Shown here: piece by piece, positions 1 to 5,744 of the stretch
Layout: each line of letters starts with the position of its first letter
Numbering within the stretch: position 1 is the first letter of the stretch
Assembly: GCA_045635785.1 (NCBI GenBank)
Contig: JAZTWJ010000071.1
Span: 1-13,758 of the forward strand
Source of the DNA: Flemingiibacterium sp045635785
GTDB taxonomy: Bacteria; Bacillota; Clostridia; Oscillospirales; CAG-272
DNA: 13,758 nt
Reading direction: 5' to 3'
Program-made: the position numbers and the translations under genes
The notes under the pieces: model-generated
Databases searched by the model: none
Seen by the model: the letters and a program-made list of their open reading frames with translations, nothing else
Told to the model about the DNA's origin: nothing

Positions 1-280
1 GCTCATCACCGCTGACCACGGCAACGCGGATGAAATGTATGAAACCGACAAGAAGTCAGGCGCTCCCAAGGCGAATAAGGATGGCTCCTTCAAAGCAAAA
101 ACCAGCCATACGCTCAATCCGGTTCCCTGCTATATCTACGACAATTTCTCCGCCGACAAATATGAAGTCAAAGCGGACAACGGCAACTTTGGTCTGTCAA
201 ATGTAGCGGCAACCATGGTTAACCTGATGGGCTACGAAGCTCCCGCAGTCTGGGATGAATCCATCATCAAGGTAAAATAA
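1..280 (+). CDS. gpmI: 2,3-bisphosphoglycerate-independent phosphoglycerate mutase, C-terminal end (5' partial)
   Basis: This is the last 92 residues of the cofactor-independent phosphoglycerate mutase, the cytosolic glycolytic enzyme that interconverts 3- and 2-phosphoglycerate using two Mn ions. The reading frame is open to the left edge (first full codon at base 2) and ends in TAA at 278-280. The fragment opens with LITADHGNADEM, the family's metal-binding ADHGN motif, where Asp and His bind one Mn. At fragment residues 33-40 it has KTSHTLNP, whose His binds the other Mn. About 20 polar residues rich in Lys, Gly and Asp lie between the two motifs, longer than in the Bacillus enzyme; I believe this belongs to the long clostridial/Bacteroidetes form of about 540 residues. 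The C-terminal part (NFGLSNVAATMVNLMG) is typical of the family. A terminator follows directly, so this is the last gene of its transcript. Confidence 0.95.
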   Translation, partial: LITADHGNADEMYETDKKSGAPKANKDGSFKAKTSHTLNPVPCYIYDNFSADKYEVKADNGNFGLSNVAATMVNLMGYEAPAVWDESIIKVK

Positions 281-290
281 TCACAAAATC

Positions 291-330
291 ACCGCTCTGC
301 ACGGCATGATGTGCGGAGCGGTTTCATTTT
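291..330. terminator. Rho-independent terminator between convergent gpmI and lipoprotein genes
   Basis: A 12-bp stem (291-302 with 311-322, one G-T wobble, loop 303-310) is followed on the plus strand by TTCATTTT. On the minus strand the same hairpin is followed by a short T-run, the complement of AAAAT at 286-290. It begins 11 bases after the gpmI stop and lies just past the stop of the minus-strand lipoprotein gene, so it probably ends transcripts from both sides. The T-runs are imperfect on both strands. Confidence 0.8.
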
Positions 331-890
331 AATGATTGCTCGTCGCCATTTGTCACGACGATATTTTCAATATCTGCGCCAATGCTTCTGCCGTCAATTT
401 CGGCGATAATCCGCACGGGAAGACCGCTTTCGGGATTTAGATGCACCTCCACCCGATTCTCACCGGACACGAATATGCTCTTCTCAAGCCCCTCAACACG
501 CTTCGTTTCATAAAAGCTTCCGCCATCAATGCAGAACAGCGAAACAATGTCAAGCATACCGCCAACACCTTCCTCCGGCAGCGGAATCTTCAAATCGTCC
601 GACGCGATGTATGCCTTCGTACCCGTTACCGAAAAGCTCACGCCCGAGAGAATGGAATTTTCACGTAGTGTCATCACCGCATTTCTGGCAAGCATCCGAC
701 CGTTCTCGTCATATTCCGCTGCTTCCAATGTGAGCGTTGCCGGATACTGCGCATCGTTCAGCGTGAACACCGCATCAATTGTCAGCTTTTCGCTCTGATA
801 TGCCAGCGGATCCTTTGTATCCATCGCCGCACAGGCAATAAGAAACAGCATCGGGAACATCATAGCTATCAAGTGCAGCCATCGTTTCAA
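324..890 (-). CDS. Small secreted lipoprotein of unknown function
   Basis: This is a 188-residue predicted lipoprotein. Residues 1-19 form a signal peptide (MKRW, then a hydrophobic stretch) ending in the lipobox LIAC, so Cys20 should be lipidated and the protein anchored on the outer face of the membrane. The mature part begins with a Lys/Asp/Gln-rich linker (DPLAYQSEK). It then has alternating beta-type stretches, much like small LolA-like lipoproteins I associate with Oscillospiraceae; I cannot assign a named family with certainty. The start is TTG at 888-890: no in-frame ATG lies close upstream, GGAGG sits nine bases before it (900-904), and it gives a well-formed signal peptide. It follows the minus-strand membrane-protein gene by 60 bases with no terminator or promoter seen between them, so the two are probably cotranscribed. 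The role is unknown. Confidence 0.75.
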   Translation of the reverse strand: MKRWLHLIAMMFPMLFLIACAAMDTKDPLAYQSEKLTIDAVFTLNDAQYPATLTLEAAEYDENGRMLARNAVMTLRENSILSGVSFSVTGTKAYIASDDLKIPLPEEGVGGMLDIVSLFCIDGGSFYETKRVEGLEKSIFVSGENRVEVHLNPESGLPVRIIAEIDGRSIGADIENIVVTNGDEQSLK

Positions 891-899
891 AAAAATACG

Positions 900-904
900 C
901 CTCC
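900..904 (-). promoter_or_regulatory. Ribosome binding site deciding the TTG start of the lipoprotein gene
   Basis: On the minus strand this reads GGAGG, followed by nine bases (CGTATTTTT) and then TTG. It supports the TTG at 890 as the real start, because ATG codons further into the frame (Met10 and Met11) would cut off most of the signal peptide. Confidence 0.65.
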
Positions 905-950
905 GCTCCTGTTGTTTGTTCCAGTTTATGAGAGAAGGCGATTTTTTATG

Positions 951-1472
951 CTATTTTCTAAAGACGGATGGGTTTCCAAGGCGCAAAATACGGCGCATTT
1001 CTTCGTTTGTTTCGATGACAATTGCCCTCTTCTTTCCTGCCGCCTTATCGGGAAAGACGCAAAGATAGGCATTTTCACTGCCTTCATCGGCATAGCGACG
1101 GCATTCTGTAAAATCATCGACCTTCACGTTTGCGGTGGCTTCAGGGGCAATCAGCGACATATCGGATATTTGCACGCGGCATTTGGTGCGGCGCGCCGCA
1201 CCGCCAAGAATGACCGCCACCTTCAGTTCGCCCGCCTCCACAGCAAATTCATATTCAATCTGCACCAGCCGCCATGTGACACGGATCATGGCAAACATAA
1301 GAAAAGGGAAAAGAATCAGCATCGCCAATGACCGAAGATTTAGACAGAAAAACCAAAGATACAGCATTCCGAAAAGCGCGTACATCATAATAAGCAGACT
1401 CTTGATCACTATCATAGCGGAAGTGGGTTTTGGCTTTGTCACATATTCGCAAAAATTTTTGTAATCGTTCAT
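951..1472 (-). CDS. Two-helix membrane protein, DUF6106-like
   Basis: This is a 173-residue integral membrane protein. After a short polar N-terminus (MNDYKNFCEYVTKPKP), two hydrophobic helices lie at about residues 20-42 and 47-65. A cytosolic beta-rich domain follows, containing VEYEF-like and SLIAPE motifs; I recall the same layout in clostridial DUF6106 proteins (two helices, then a YEY motif and an IAP motif). That family has no known function. The frame can be extended to 1526, but the ATG at 1470-1472 is the likely start. AGGGAG lies six bases upstream of it, and the promoter at 1498-1526 overlaps the longer version, so the upstream Met codons would not be in the mRNA. It is the first gene of a two-gene unit with the downstream lipoprotein and is divergent from the ACT gene. 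Confidence 0.7.
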   Translation of the reverse strand: MNDYKNFCEYVTKPKPTSAMIVIKSLLIMMYALFGMLYLWFFCLNLRSLAMLILFPFLMFAMIRVTWRLVQIEYEFAVEAGELKVAVILGGAARRTKCRVQISDMSLIAPEATANVKVDDFTECRRYADEGSENAYLCVFPDKAAGKKRAIVIETNEEMRRILRLGNPSVFRK

Positions 1473-1497
1473 AGGAAACTCCCTGTGTTTTTCTTTC

Positions 1498-1526
1498 ATT
1501 ATAGCATATCGTGCGGATTTAATCAA
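1498..1526 (-). promoter_or_regulatory. Vegetative promoter for the membrane protein-lipoprotein unit
   Basis: On the minus strand, TTGATT (1521-1526) and TATAAT (1498-1503) are separated by 17 bases, with TG one base upstream of the -10 box (extended -10). Transcription should begin near 1491, giving a leader of about 18 bases before the ATG at 1472. Confidence 0.8.
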
Positions 1527-1567
1527 GTTTACATTATAAATTTTTCAATCTTTATGTAAGAATCCTC

Positions 1568-1596
1568 TTGAAAACCACATTAAAATAGTGTATCAT
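1568..1596 (+). promoter_or_regulatory. Vegetative promoter for the ACT-PFL operon
   Basis: TTGAAA (1568-1573) and TATCAT (1591-1596) are separated by 17 bases. Transcription should begin near 1603, leaving a leader of about 37 bases to the ATG at 1640. It diverges from the minus-strand promoter at 1498-1526, with about 40 bases between the two -35 boxes. Confidence 0.75.
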
Positions 1597-1605
1597 ATAT
1601 ATGGA

Positions 1606-1620
1606 TAGAAAATTTTTCTA
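1606..1620. promoter_or_regulatory. Perfect dyad (possible operator) just downstream of the ACT gene start site
   Basis: TAGAAAA-T-TTTTCTA is a perfect 7+1+7 inverted repeat beginning about ten bases after the -10 box. Its position fits a repressor operator or a weak leader hairpin. The right arm and flank (TTTTCTAAC) recur in the marR promoter region at 3392-3400. The region is AT-rich, so chance is a real alternative. Confidence 0.35.
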
Positions 1621-1639
1621 ACGAAAGGAATATACTACA

Positions 1640-1909
1640 ATGAAAGCTGTTATCACCGTAACCGGTAAGGACGCCGTCGGCATTATCGCCGGCGTCTCAA
1701 ACTGCTGCTCCGAGCACGGCGCAAATATCGTCGATATTTCTCAAAGCGTACTTCAGGATTATTTCGCCATGATCATGCTGGTGGACATTGATAAGCTCAC
1801 CATTCATTTCACGGATTTTGTGGATATCATGTCAAAAATCGGCGATGAAAAGGGTCTCGTGATTCATACCATGCACGAGGATATTTTCAACGCTATGCAC
1901 AAAATCTGA
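1640..1909 (+). CDS. ACT domain-containing protein (UPF0237 family)
   Basis: This 89-residue protein is a single ACT domain, a small ligand-binding module that usually senses amino acids or related metabolites. The N-terminal strand KAVITVTG is followed by GKDAVGIIAGV, the ACT turn where a ligand commonly binds. A helix (SNCCSEHGANI), the strand DISQSVLQDYFAMIMLVDID and a C-terminal helix follow. The length equals that of the streptococcal UPF0237 proteins. There is no catalytic domain, so it presumably acts by binding a ligand or a partner. AAAGGA lies ten bases before the ATG. The PFL-family gene starts 17 bases downstream. These two families are adjacent in many Firmicutes, so a shared complex or regulation of the larger protein by the ACT protein is a reasonable inference. 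The ligand is unknown. Confidence 0.9.
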   Translation: MKAVITVTGKDAVGIIAGVSNCCSEHGANIVDISQSVLQDYFAMIMLVDIDKLTIHFTDFVDIMSKIGDEKGLVIHTMHEDIFNAMHKI

Positions 1910-1926
1910 CGAACGGAGACTCCATT

Positions 1927-3285
1927 ATGCTAAACACTGCCGATATACTCGAAACCATATCCATGATTCGCGAGGAAAATCTCGACATCCGCACCATCAC
2001 CATGGGCATTTCCCTACTTGACTGTGCGTCCGATGATGAGAATCGCTTCGCGGATAAGATTTACGATAAAATCACAAAAACCGCCGAAAAGTTAGTTGTC
2101 ACCGGCGAGAATATCGAAAAGGAATACGGCATTCCGATCATCAACAAGCGTGTCGCTGTCACGCCCATTTCCCTATGCGGCGGCAGCTTCTCCCCCGAAG
2201 GTTACCTCAAAGCTGCAAAGGCGTTGGATCGTGCCGCCGCGACACTGGGTATCAACTTTATCGGCGGCTTCGGCGCGCTGGTGCATAAGGGTATGACCAA
2301 AAAGGATGAGGCGTTCCTCTCAATCATTCCCGAAGCACTCGCCGAAACCAAGCTCGTCTGCTCCTCCGTCAACGTTGCCACCACAAAGGCGGGCATCAAT
2401 ATGGACGCGGTGGCAAAAATGGGCGAGATCATCAAGCGCGCGGCATACCTCACAAGGGACGAACAATCCATCGGCTGCGCGAAATTTGTGGTCTTTGCCA
2501 ACGTACCCGAAGATAACCCCTTCATGGCAGGCGCATTCCATGGCGTCGGTGAAGGTGAAGCGGTCGTTTCGGTAGGTGTATCCGGTCCCGGCGTTGTGGC
2601 ATCGGCCATCAAGCGTGCGGGCAACTGCAATTTCTCCGAGCTTGCCGATATTATCAAGAAAACCGCGTTCAAAATCACCCGCGTTGGTCAGCTCGTGGCA
2701 TACGAGGCGTCCCACCGTCTGAATGTTCCCTTTGGAATCGTGGACCTTTCGCTGGCACCCACGCCTGCCATCGGTGACTCGGTGGCGCATATTCTCGAAA
2801 ATATGGGGCTTGAAAAATGCGGTGCACACGGCACCACTGCCGCACTTGCGCTTCTAAATGATGCGGTCAAAAAGGGCGGCGTAATGGCATCCTCCCATGT
2901 GGGTGGCTTGTCCGGCGCATTTATTCCCGTATCCGAGGACGCCGGTATGATTGATGCGGTTACAAGCGGTGCGCTTTCGATTGAAAAGCTGGAAGCAATG
3001 ACTGCGGTTTGCTCTGTGGGACTGGATATGATTGTCATCCCCGGTGACACGTCCGAAGCGGTTATCTGCGGCATCATTGCCGATGAAATTTCCATCGGCG
3101 TTGCAAATACCAAAACTACCGCCGTTCGTGTCATCCCCGCCTATGGCAAAAAAGAGGGTGAAATTGTTAATTTCGGCGGTCTGCTCGGCTATGCGCCGGT
3201 CATTCGCCTCAATGAAAACTCCCCCGAAGCATTTATCGCACGCGGCGGACGCATTCCCGCTCCCATCCATTCATTAAAAAACTAA
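1927..3285 (+). CDS. PFL family protein (UPF0210 / DUF711)
   Basis: This 452-residue cytosolic protein is of the UPF0210/DUF711 family, full length for the family. The name PFL refers to a fold resembling pyruvate formate-lyase. I see no glycyl-radical motif (RVxGY type) near the C-terminus, so it should not be a glycyl-radical enzyme. Recognisable family stretches are the N-terminal ADILETISMIREENLDIRTIT, GGFGALVHKGMTKKDE (about residues 117-132), the Gly-rich FMAGAFHGVGEGEAVVSVGVSGPGV region (about 199-223), DLSLAPTPAIGDSVA, and the C-terminal RGGRIPAPIHSL. GGAG lies eight bases before the ATG. It is the second gene of a two-gene operon with the ACT protein and is closed by a strong terminator. 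The biochemical function is not established; control by the ACT partner is inferred from conserved pairing. Confidence 0.9.
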   Translation: MLNTADILETISMIREENLDIRTITMGISLLDCASDDENRFADKIYDKITKTAEKLVVTGENIEKEYGIPIINKRVAVTPISLCGGSFSPEGYLKAAKALDRAAATLGINFIGGFGALVHKGMTKKDEAFLSIIPEALAETKLVCSSVNVATTKAGINMDAVAKMGEIIKRAAYLTRDEQSIGCAKFVVFANVPEDNPFMAGAFHGVGEGEAVVSVGVSGPGVVASAIKRAGNCNFSELADIIKKTAFKITRVGQLVAYEASHRLNVPFGIVDLSLAPTPAIGDSVAHILENMGLEKCGAHGTTAALALLNDAVKKGGVMASSHVGGLSGAFIPVSEDAGMIDAVTSGALSIEKLEAMTAVCSVGLDMIVIPGDTSEAVICGIIADEISIGVANTKTTAVRVIPAYGKKEGEIVNFGGLLGYAPVIRLNENSPEAFIARGGRIPAPIHSLKN

Positions 3286-3293
3286 ATTTCACG

Positions 3294-3324
3294 ATCGGGC
3301 GGCGTATTGCCGTCCGATTTTTTC
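3294..3324 (+). terminator. Rho-independent terminator of the ACT-PFL operon
   Basis: A 10-bp GC-rich stem (3294-3303 with 3309-3318, one G-T wobble, five-base loop GTATT) is followed by a run of T residues to 3323. It begins nine bases after the PFL-family stop codon and insulates that operon from the marR promoter. Confidence 0.9.
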
Positions 3325-3353
3325 TAAAAAATGAAAATTATCTTACATATGTC

Positions 3354-3382
3354 TTGACTTTTTTTAGAAAATCCTGTATAAT
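3354..3382 (+). promoter_or_regulatory. Consensus promoter of the marR-ABC exporter operon
   Basis: TTGACT (3354-3359) and TATAAT (3377-3382) are separated by 17 bases, so this is nearly a perfect vegetative promoter. The start of transcription should fall near 3389. An 8-base palindrome (ACATATGT, 3345-3352) sits just upstream of the -35 box. Such a strong core promoter suggests that control is by repression. Confidence 0.85.
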
Positions 3383-3388
3383 AATGAT

Positions 3389-3402
3389 TAGTTTTCTAAC
3401 TA
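3389..3402. promoter_or_regulatory. Probable MarR operator overlapping the marR start site
   Basis: TAGTT-TTCT-AACTA is an inverted repeat with 5-bp arms that starts at the predicted first transcribed base. MarR-family repressors commonly bind short AT-rich dyads at or near their own promoter. The related stretch TAGAAAAT at 3365-3372 lies in the promoter spacer and could be a second half-site. The assignment rests on position and symmetry only. Confidence 0.5.
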
Positions 3403-3420
3403 TTTATAGAAAGGAGTCTT

Positions 3421-3438
3421 CTTTTTCGAAGGAAAAAG
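3421..3438 (+). promoter_or_regulatory. Leader stem-loop between the Shine-Dalgarno sequence and the marR start
   Basis: CTTTTTC-GAAG-GAAAAAG forms a perfect 7-bp stem with a four-base loop. A strong AAGGAG (3411-3416) lies upstream, 26 bases from the ATG at 3443, which is too far in linear RNA. If the hairpin is folded, the remaining spacing is 4+4 = 8 bases, which is ideal. A second site, AAGGA (3429-3433, spacing nine), lies inside the loop and stem and would be partly hidden. The leader may therefore set or switch marR translation. Confidence 0.5.
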
Positions 3439-3442
3439 CAAT

Positions 3443-3931
3443 ATGCCAAACAAACCATTGCCGCAGGAATTTATTGATGAGCTGCCAAAACGACGGCTTG
3501 ACAAAAATTACAATCCCATGATGCGCATCGGTGACACTGCCAAGCTCTACCGTGACCGCATGCGTCATTTTTCCGAGCTGAACGGTCTGCCAAGCTCCTA
3601 TCGGATGATTATTTTCCATCTCGCGCAAATGAAAGCCGGTGTCACACAGCTTGATTTGGTCCATGCAACCCATCTCAAGCCACCCACCATCAGCGTAACG
3701 CTGCAAAAGATGGAGCATGACGGACTGGTCATCCGACGCGATAACGAAAACGATCTTCGCCAAACATTGGTTTACCTCACCGACAAAGGTAAGAAAATTG
3801 ACGAATGCTTCCGCAAAATTCACCAGGACGCAGATGCTGCCGCTCTCCGAGGATTCTCCGAGAAGGAGCTTGAGGCGTTTGCTGAATTTCTCAACCGCGT
3901 TATCGACAATCTATTGGCAGAACGCTCGTAA
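3443..3931 (+). CDS. MarR-family transcriptional repressor
   Basis: This 162-residue cytosolic DNA-binding protein has the MarR winged-helix architecture. N-terminal helices used for dimerisation (about residues 1-60) lead into the helix-turn-helix (about 64-92), where GVTQLDLVHATHLKPPTISVT contains the recognition helix. The wing follows, IRRDNENDLRQTLVYLTDKGK (97-117), with the family's Asp/Arg/Thr pattern. C-terminal dimerisation helices run from about 118 to 160. MarR proteins usually repress until a small aromatic or toxic compound, or oxidation, releases them. The ligand cannot be read from the sequence. The gene heads an operon with a two-subunit ABC exporter (64 bases downstream) and has a dyad at its own start site, so autorepression plus control of drug or metabolite efflux is the likely role. 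Confidence 0.93.
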   Translation: MPNKPLPQEFIDELPKRRLDKNYNPMMRIGDTAKLYRDRMRHFSELNGLPSSYRMIIFHLAQMKAGVTQLDLVHATHLKPPTISVTLQKMEHDGLVIRRDNENDLRQTLVYLTDKGKKIDECFRKIHQDADAAALRGFSEKELEAFAEFLNRVIDNLLAERS

Positions 3932-3963
3932 TTGCTTAACAAGCCTATAAAGGCAGAAAGGTA

Positions 3964-3983
3964 GCTTTCACTGCAGTGAAAGC
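3964..3983 (+). promoter_or_regulatory. Perfect 20-base palindrome in the leader of the first exporter gene
   Basis: GCTTTCAC-TGCA-GTGAAAGC folds as an 8-bp stem with a TGCA loop; as DNA it is a perfect 10+10 dyad. AAAGG (3957-3961) lies upstream, 34 bases from the ATG at 3996. Folding the hairpin reduces this to 2+12 = 14 bases, long but usable. No T-run follows, so it is not a terminator. It may be a translational control element, an mRNA stabiliser, or a second operator in the marR-exporter gap. Confidence 0.5.
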
Positions 3984-3995
3984 AATAATAAATTT

Positions 3996-5744
3996 ATGAA
4001 GCTGGCAAAATATCTAAAACCATATCTTCTCTTTGCTATTCTTGCGCCGCTTTCCATGATCGGCGAGGTCGCCATTGATCTGATGCAGCCAAAGCTGATG
4101 GCAAAAATCGTCGACCAAGGCGTTATTGGAAAGGATCTTGCACTCATTCTTACGACGGGACTTTTGATGCTTGTACTGACAGCCATCGGCGGCTTATTCG
4201 GCATCCTTTCCGCCGCCTTTGCATCCAATGCGGCACAGCGGTTTGGTAATGATCTGCGAAATGATGCCTTCAAAAAGGTCATGCGTCTGTCGCTCCAACA
4301 AACGGACAAATTCACCACAGGCTCGCTGGTCACGCGCCTCACCAACGACATCAACGCAGTGCAGGATTTTGTTGCAATGCTGCTTCGTATGTTCGTGCGT
4401 GCACCGATGCAATTCATCGGCGGCATTATTATGACGCTCAGCATCAGCCCAAAATTCGGCGTGGTCCTGCTCATTGCTCTTCCCGTTCAGATGCTGCTCG
4501 TCTTTTTCATGCTGAAAAAAGCCGCGCCGCTTTTCACCAAGGTACAATCAAAGCTCGACAAGGTAAACTCCGTGGTGCAGGAAAATGTCACGGGTGCCCG
4601 CGTCGTCAAGGCATACGTCAAAGAAAAACATGAGATCGCTCGTTTTGGCAACGCCAACTCCGAGCTTCGCGACGTTAATCTATCCGTCCAAAAGCTGATG
4701 ATCACACTCGGTCCCATTCTCATGCTCATTATGAATGCATCGGTGATCGCGATTCTGCTCATCGGCGGCAAAGAGGTGGAGGCATCCATCGGCACAATAG
4801 GCGGCATCATGGTCGGCGATGTCATGTCCGCCATCAGCTACATTACGCAAATTCTCATGTCCATGATGATGGTCAGCATGATGTTCCAAACCATGACTCG
4901 TGCTTCCGCATCGGCAAATCGAGTCAGCGAAATTCTGAGCAGCAATCCCGTTATCGCCGATGGATTGGAATCCGATGCAAATGACCGCGGCACGATTACC
5001 TTCCGCAATGTCTTCTTCCGCTATCCAAATGCACAGGGACGCCCCGTTTTAGAAGGAATTGATTTAGATGTGAAGCAGGGCGAAATGATCGCCGTTATCG
5101 GCGCAACCGGTTCGGGAAAATCCTCACTTGTAAATCTCATTCCCAGGTTTTACGATGCGGATGAAGGTGAGGTAAGCGTAGACGGTATCAATGTTCGTGC
5201 ATATAAGTTAGATGTGCTTCGTCAAAAAATTGCCCTGGTTTTGCAAAAAACCGAGCTGTTTTCCGGAACCATAGCGGACAATATCCGCTGGGGACGTCCC
5301 GATGCCACTGATGATGAGGTCATTGAAGCCGCAAAAATCGCGCAGGCGGACGACTTTATCACAAGCTTTAATGAAAGTTATCAAACCATGATCGCTGAAA
5401 AGGGCGCTTCCCTTTCGGGCGGTCAGAAACAGCGTATTGCCATCGCTCGCGCCATTATTCGCAAGCCGGAGATCCTCATTTTTGACGACTCCACCTCTGC
5501 CCTTGACCTCGGCACCGAGGCAAGACTGCACAAGGCTTTGCGCGAGCATGTGAAGGACACCACCATCATCATGATCGCACAGCGCATCGCGTCCATTCGC
5601 AACTGTGACCGCATCGCCGTCATTGAAAACGGCACCATCGTTGGATTTGCATCTCACGATGAGCTGATGCAAACCTGCGCGACTTACCGCGATATTTACG
5701 ATTCACAAATGAAAGCTTCGGAAGGAGGCGAGCAAAATGGCTGA
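3996..5744 (+). CDS. ABC exporter half-transporter with the degenerate ATP site (heterodimer subunit 1)
   Basis: This 582-residue half-transporter has a six-helix membrane domain (about residues 1-310) fused to an ATPase domain (about 332-582), the layout of BmrC/LmrC/TM287-type exporters. Walker A is GATGSGKS (369-376), the Q-loop Gln is 417 and the signature LSGGQ (473-477) is intact. Two catalytic residues are altered: Walker B ends ILIFDD, so Asp498 replaces the catalytic Glu, and the switch His is Gln529 (MIAQR). This subunit therefore contributes the non-hydrolysing nucleotide site and supplies a good signature motif to the partner's active site. The start is the ATG before KLAKYLKPY, standard for the family. 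The stop overlaps the next gene by eight bases, so the halves are translationally coupled. The substrate is unknown; MarR linkage suggests a toxic compound or antimicrobial. Confidence 0.93.
   Translation: MKLAKYLKPYLLFAILAPLSMIGEVAIDLMQPKLMAKIVDQGVIGKDLALILTTGLLMLVLTAIGGLFGILSAAFASNAAQRFGNDLRNDAFKKVMRLSLQQTDKFTTGSLVTRLTNDINAVQDFVAMLLRMFVRAPMQFIGGIIMTLSISPKFGVVLLIALPVQMLLVFFMLKKAAPLFTKVQSKLDKVNSVVQENVTGARVVKAYVKEKHEIARFGNANSELRDVNLSVQKLMITLGPILMLIMNASVIAILLIGGKEVEASIGTIGGIMVGDVMSAISYITQILMSMMMVSMMFQTMTRASASANRVSEILSSNPVIADGLESDANDRGTITFRNVFFRYPNAQGRPVLEGIDLDVKQGEMIAVIGATGSGKSSLVNLIPRFYDADEGEVSVDGINVRAYKLDVLRQKIALVLQKTELFSGTIADNIRWGRPDATDDEVIEAAKIAQADDFITSFNESYQTMIAEKGASLSGGQKQRIAIARAIIRKPEILIFDDSTSALDLGTEARLHKALREHVKDTTIIMIAQRIASIRNCDRIAVIENGTIVGFASHDELMQTCATYRDIYDSQMKASEGGEQNG

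Noticed and set aside
873..1331. A 152-codon plus-strand open frame over the membrane-protein gene
   Set aside because: The minus-strand frame has a matching promoter, ribosome site, membrane helices and family-like motifs. The plus-strand translation is Cys/Phe/His-rich and shows no domain.
1473..1526. Longer N-terminus for the DUF6106-like protein starting at 1526 or 1499
   Set aside because: These Met codons lie within or upstream of the promoter's -10 and -35 boxes and lack ribosome sites. The ATG at 1472 has AGGGAG six bases upstream.
1529..1559. TTACAT...ATGTAA inverted repeat between the divergent promoters
   Set aside because: Six-base arms 19 bases apart in AT-rich DNA are expected by chance; there is no second copy to support it.
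3240..3285. Possible glycyl-radical motif at the C-terminus of the PFL-family protein
   Set aside because: The C-terminal stretch reads ARGGRIPAPIHSLKN and lacks the RVxGY-type sequence; no activating-enzyme gene is nearby.
3946..3951. TATAAA in the marR-exporter gap as a -10 box for a separate exporter promoter
   Set aside because: No acceptable -35 box lies 16-18 bases upstream; the only TTG-like hexamer is eight bases away.
3964..3983. The palindrome as a Rho-independent terminator after marR
   Set aside because: It is followed by an A-rich tract without a T-run, and the exporter genes downstream have no other promoter.
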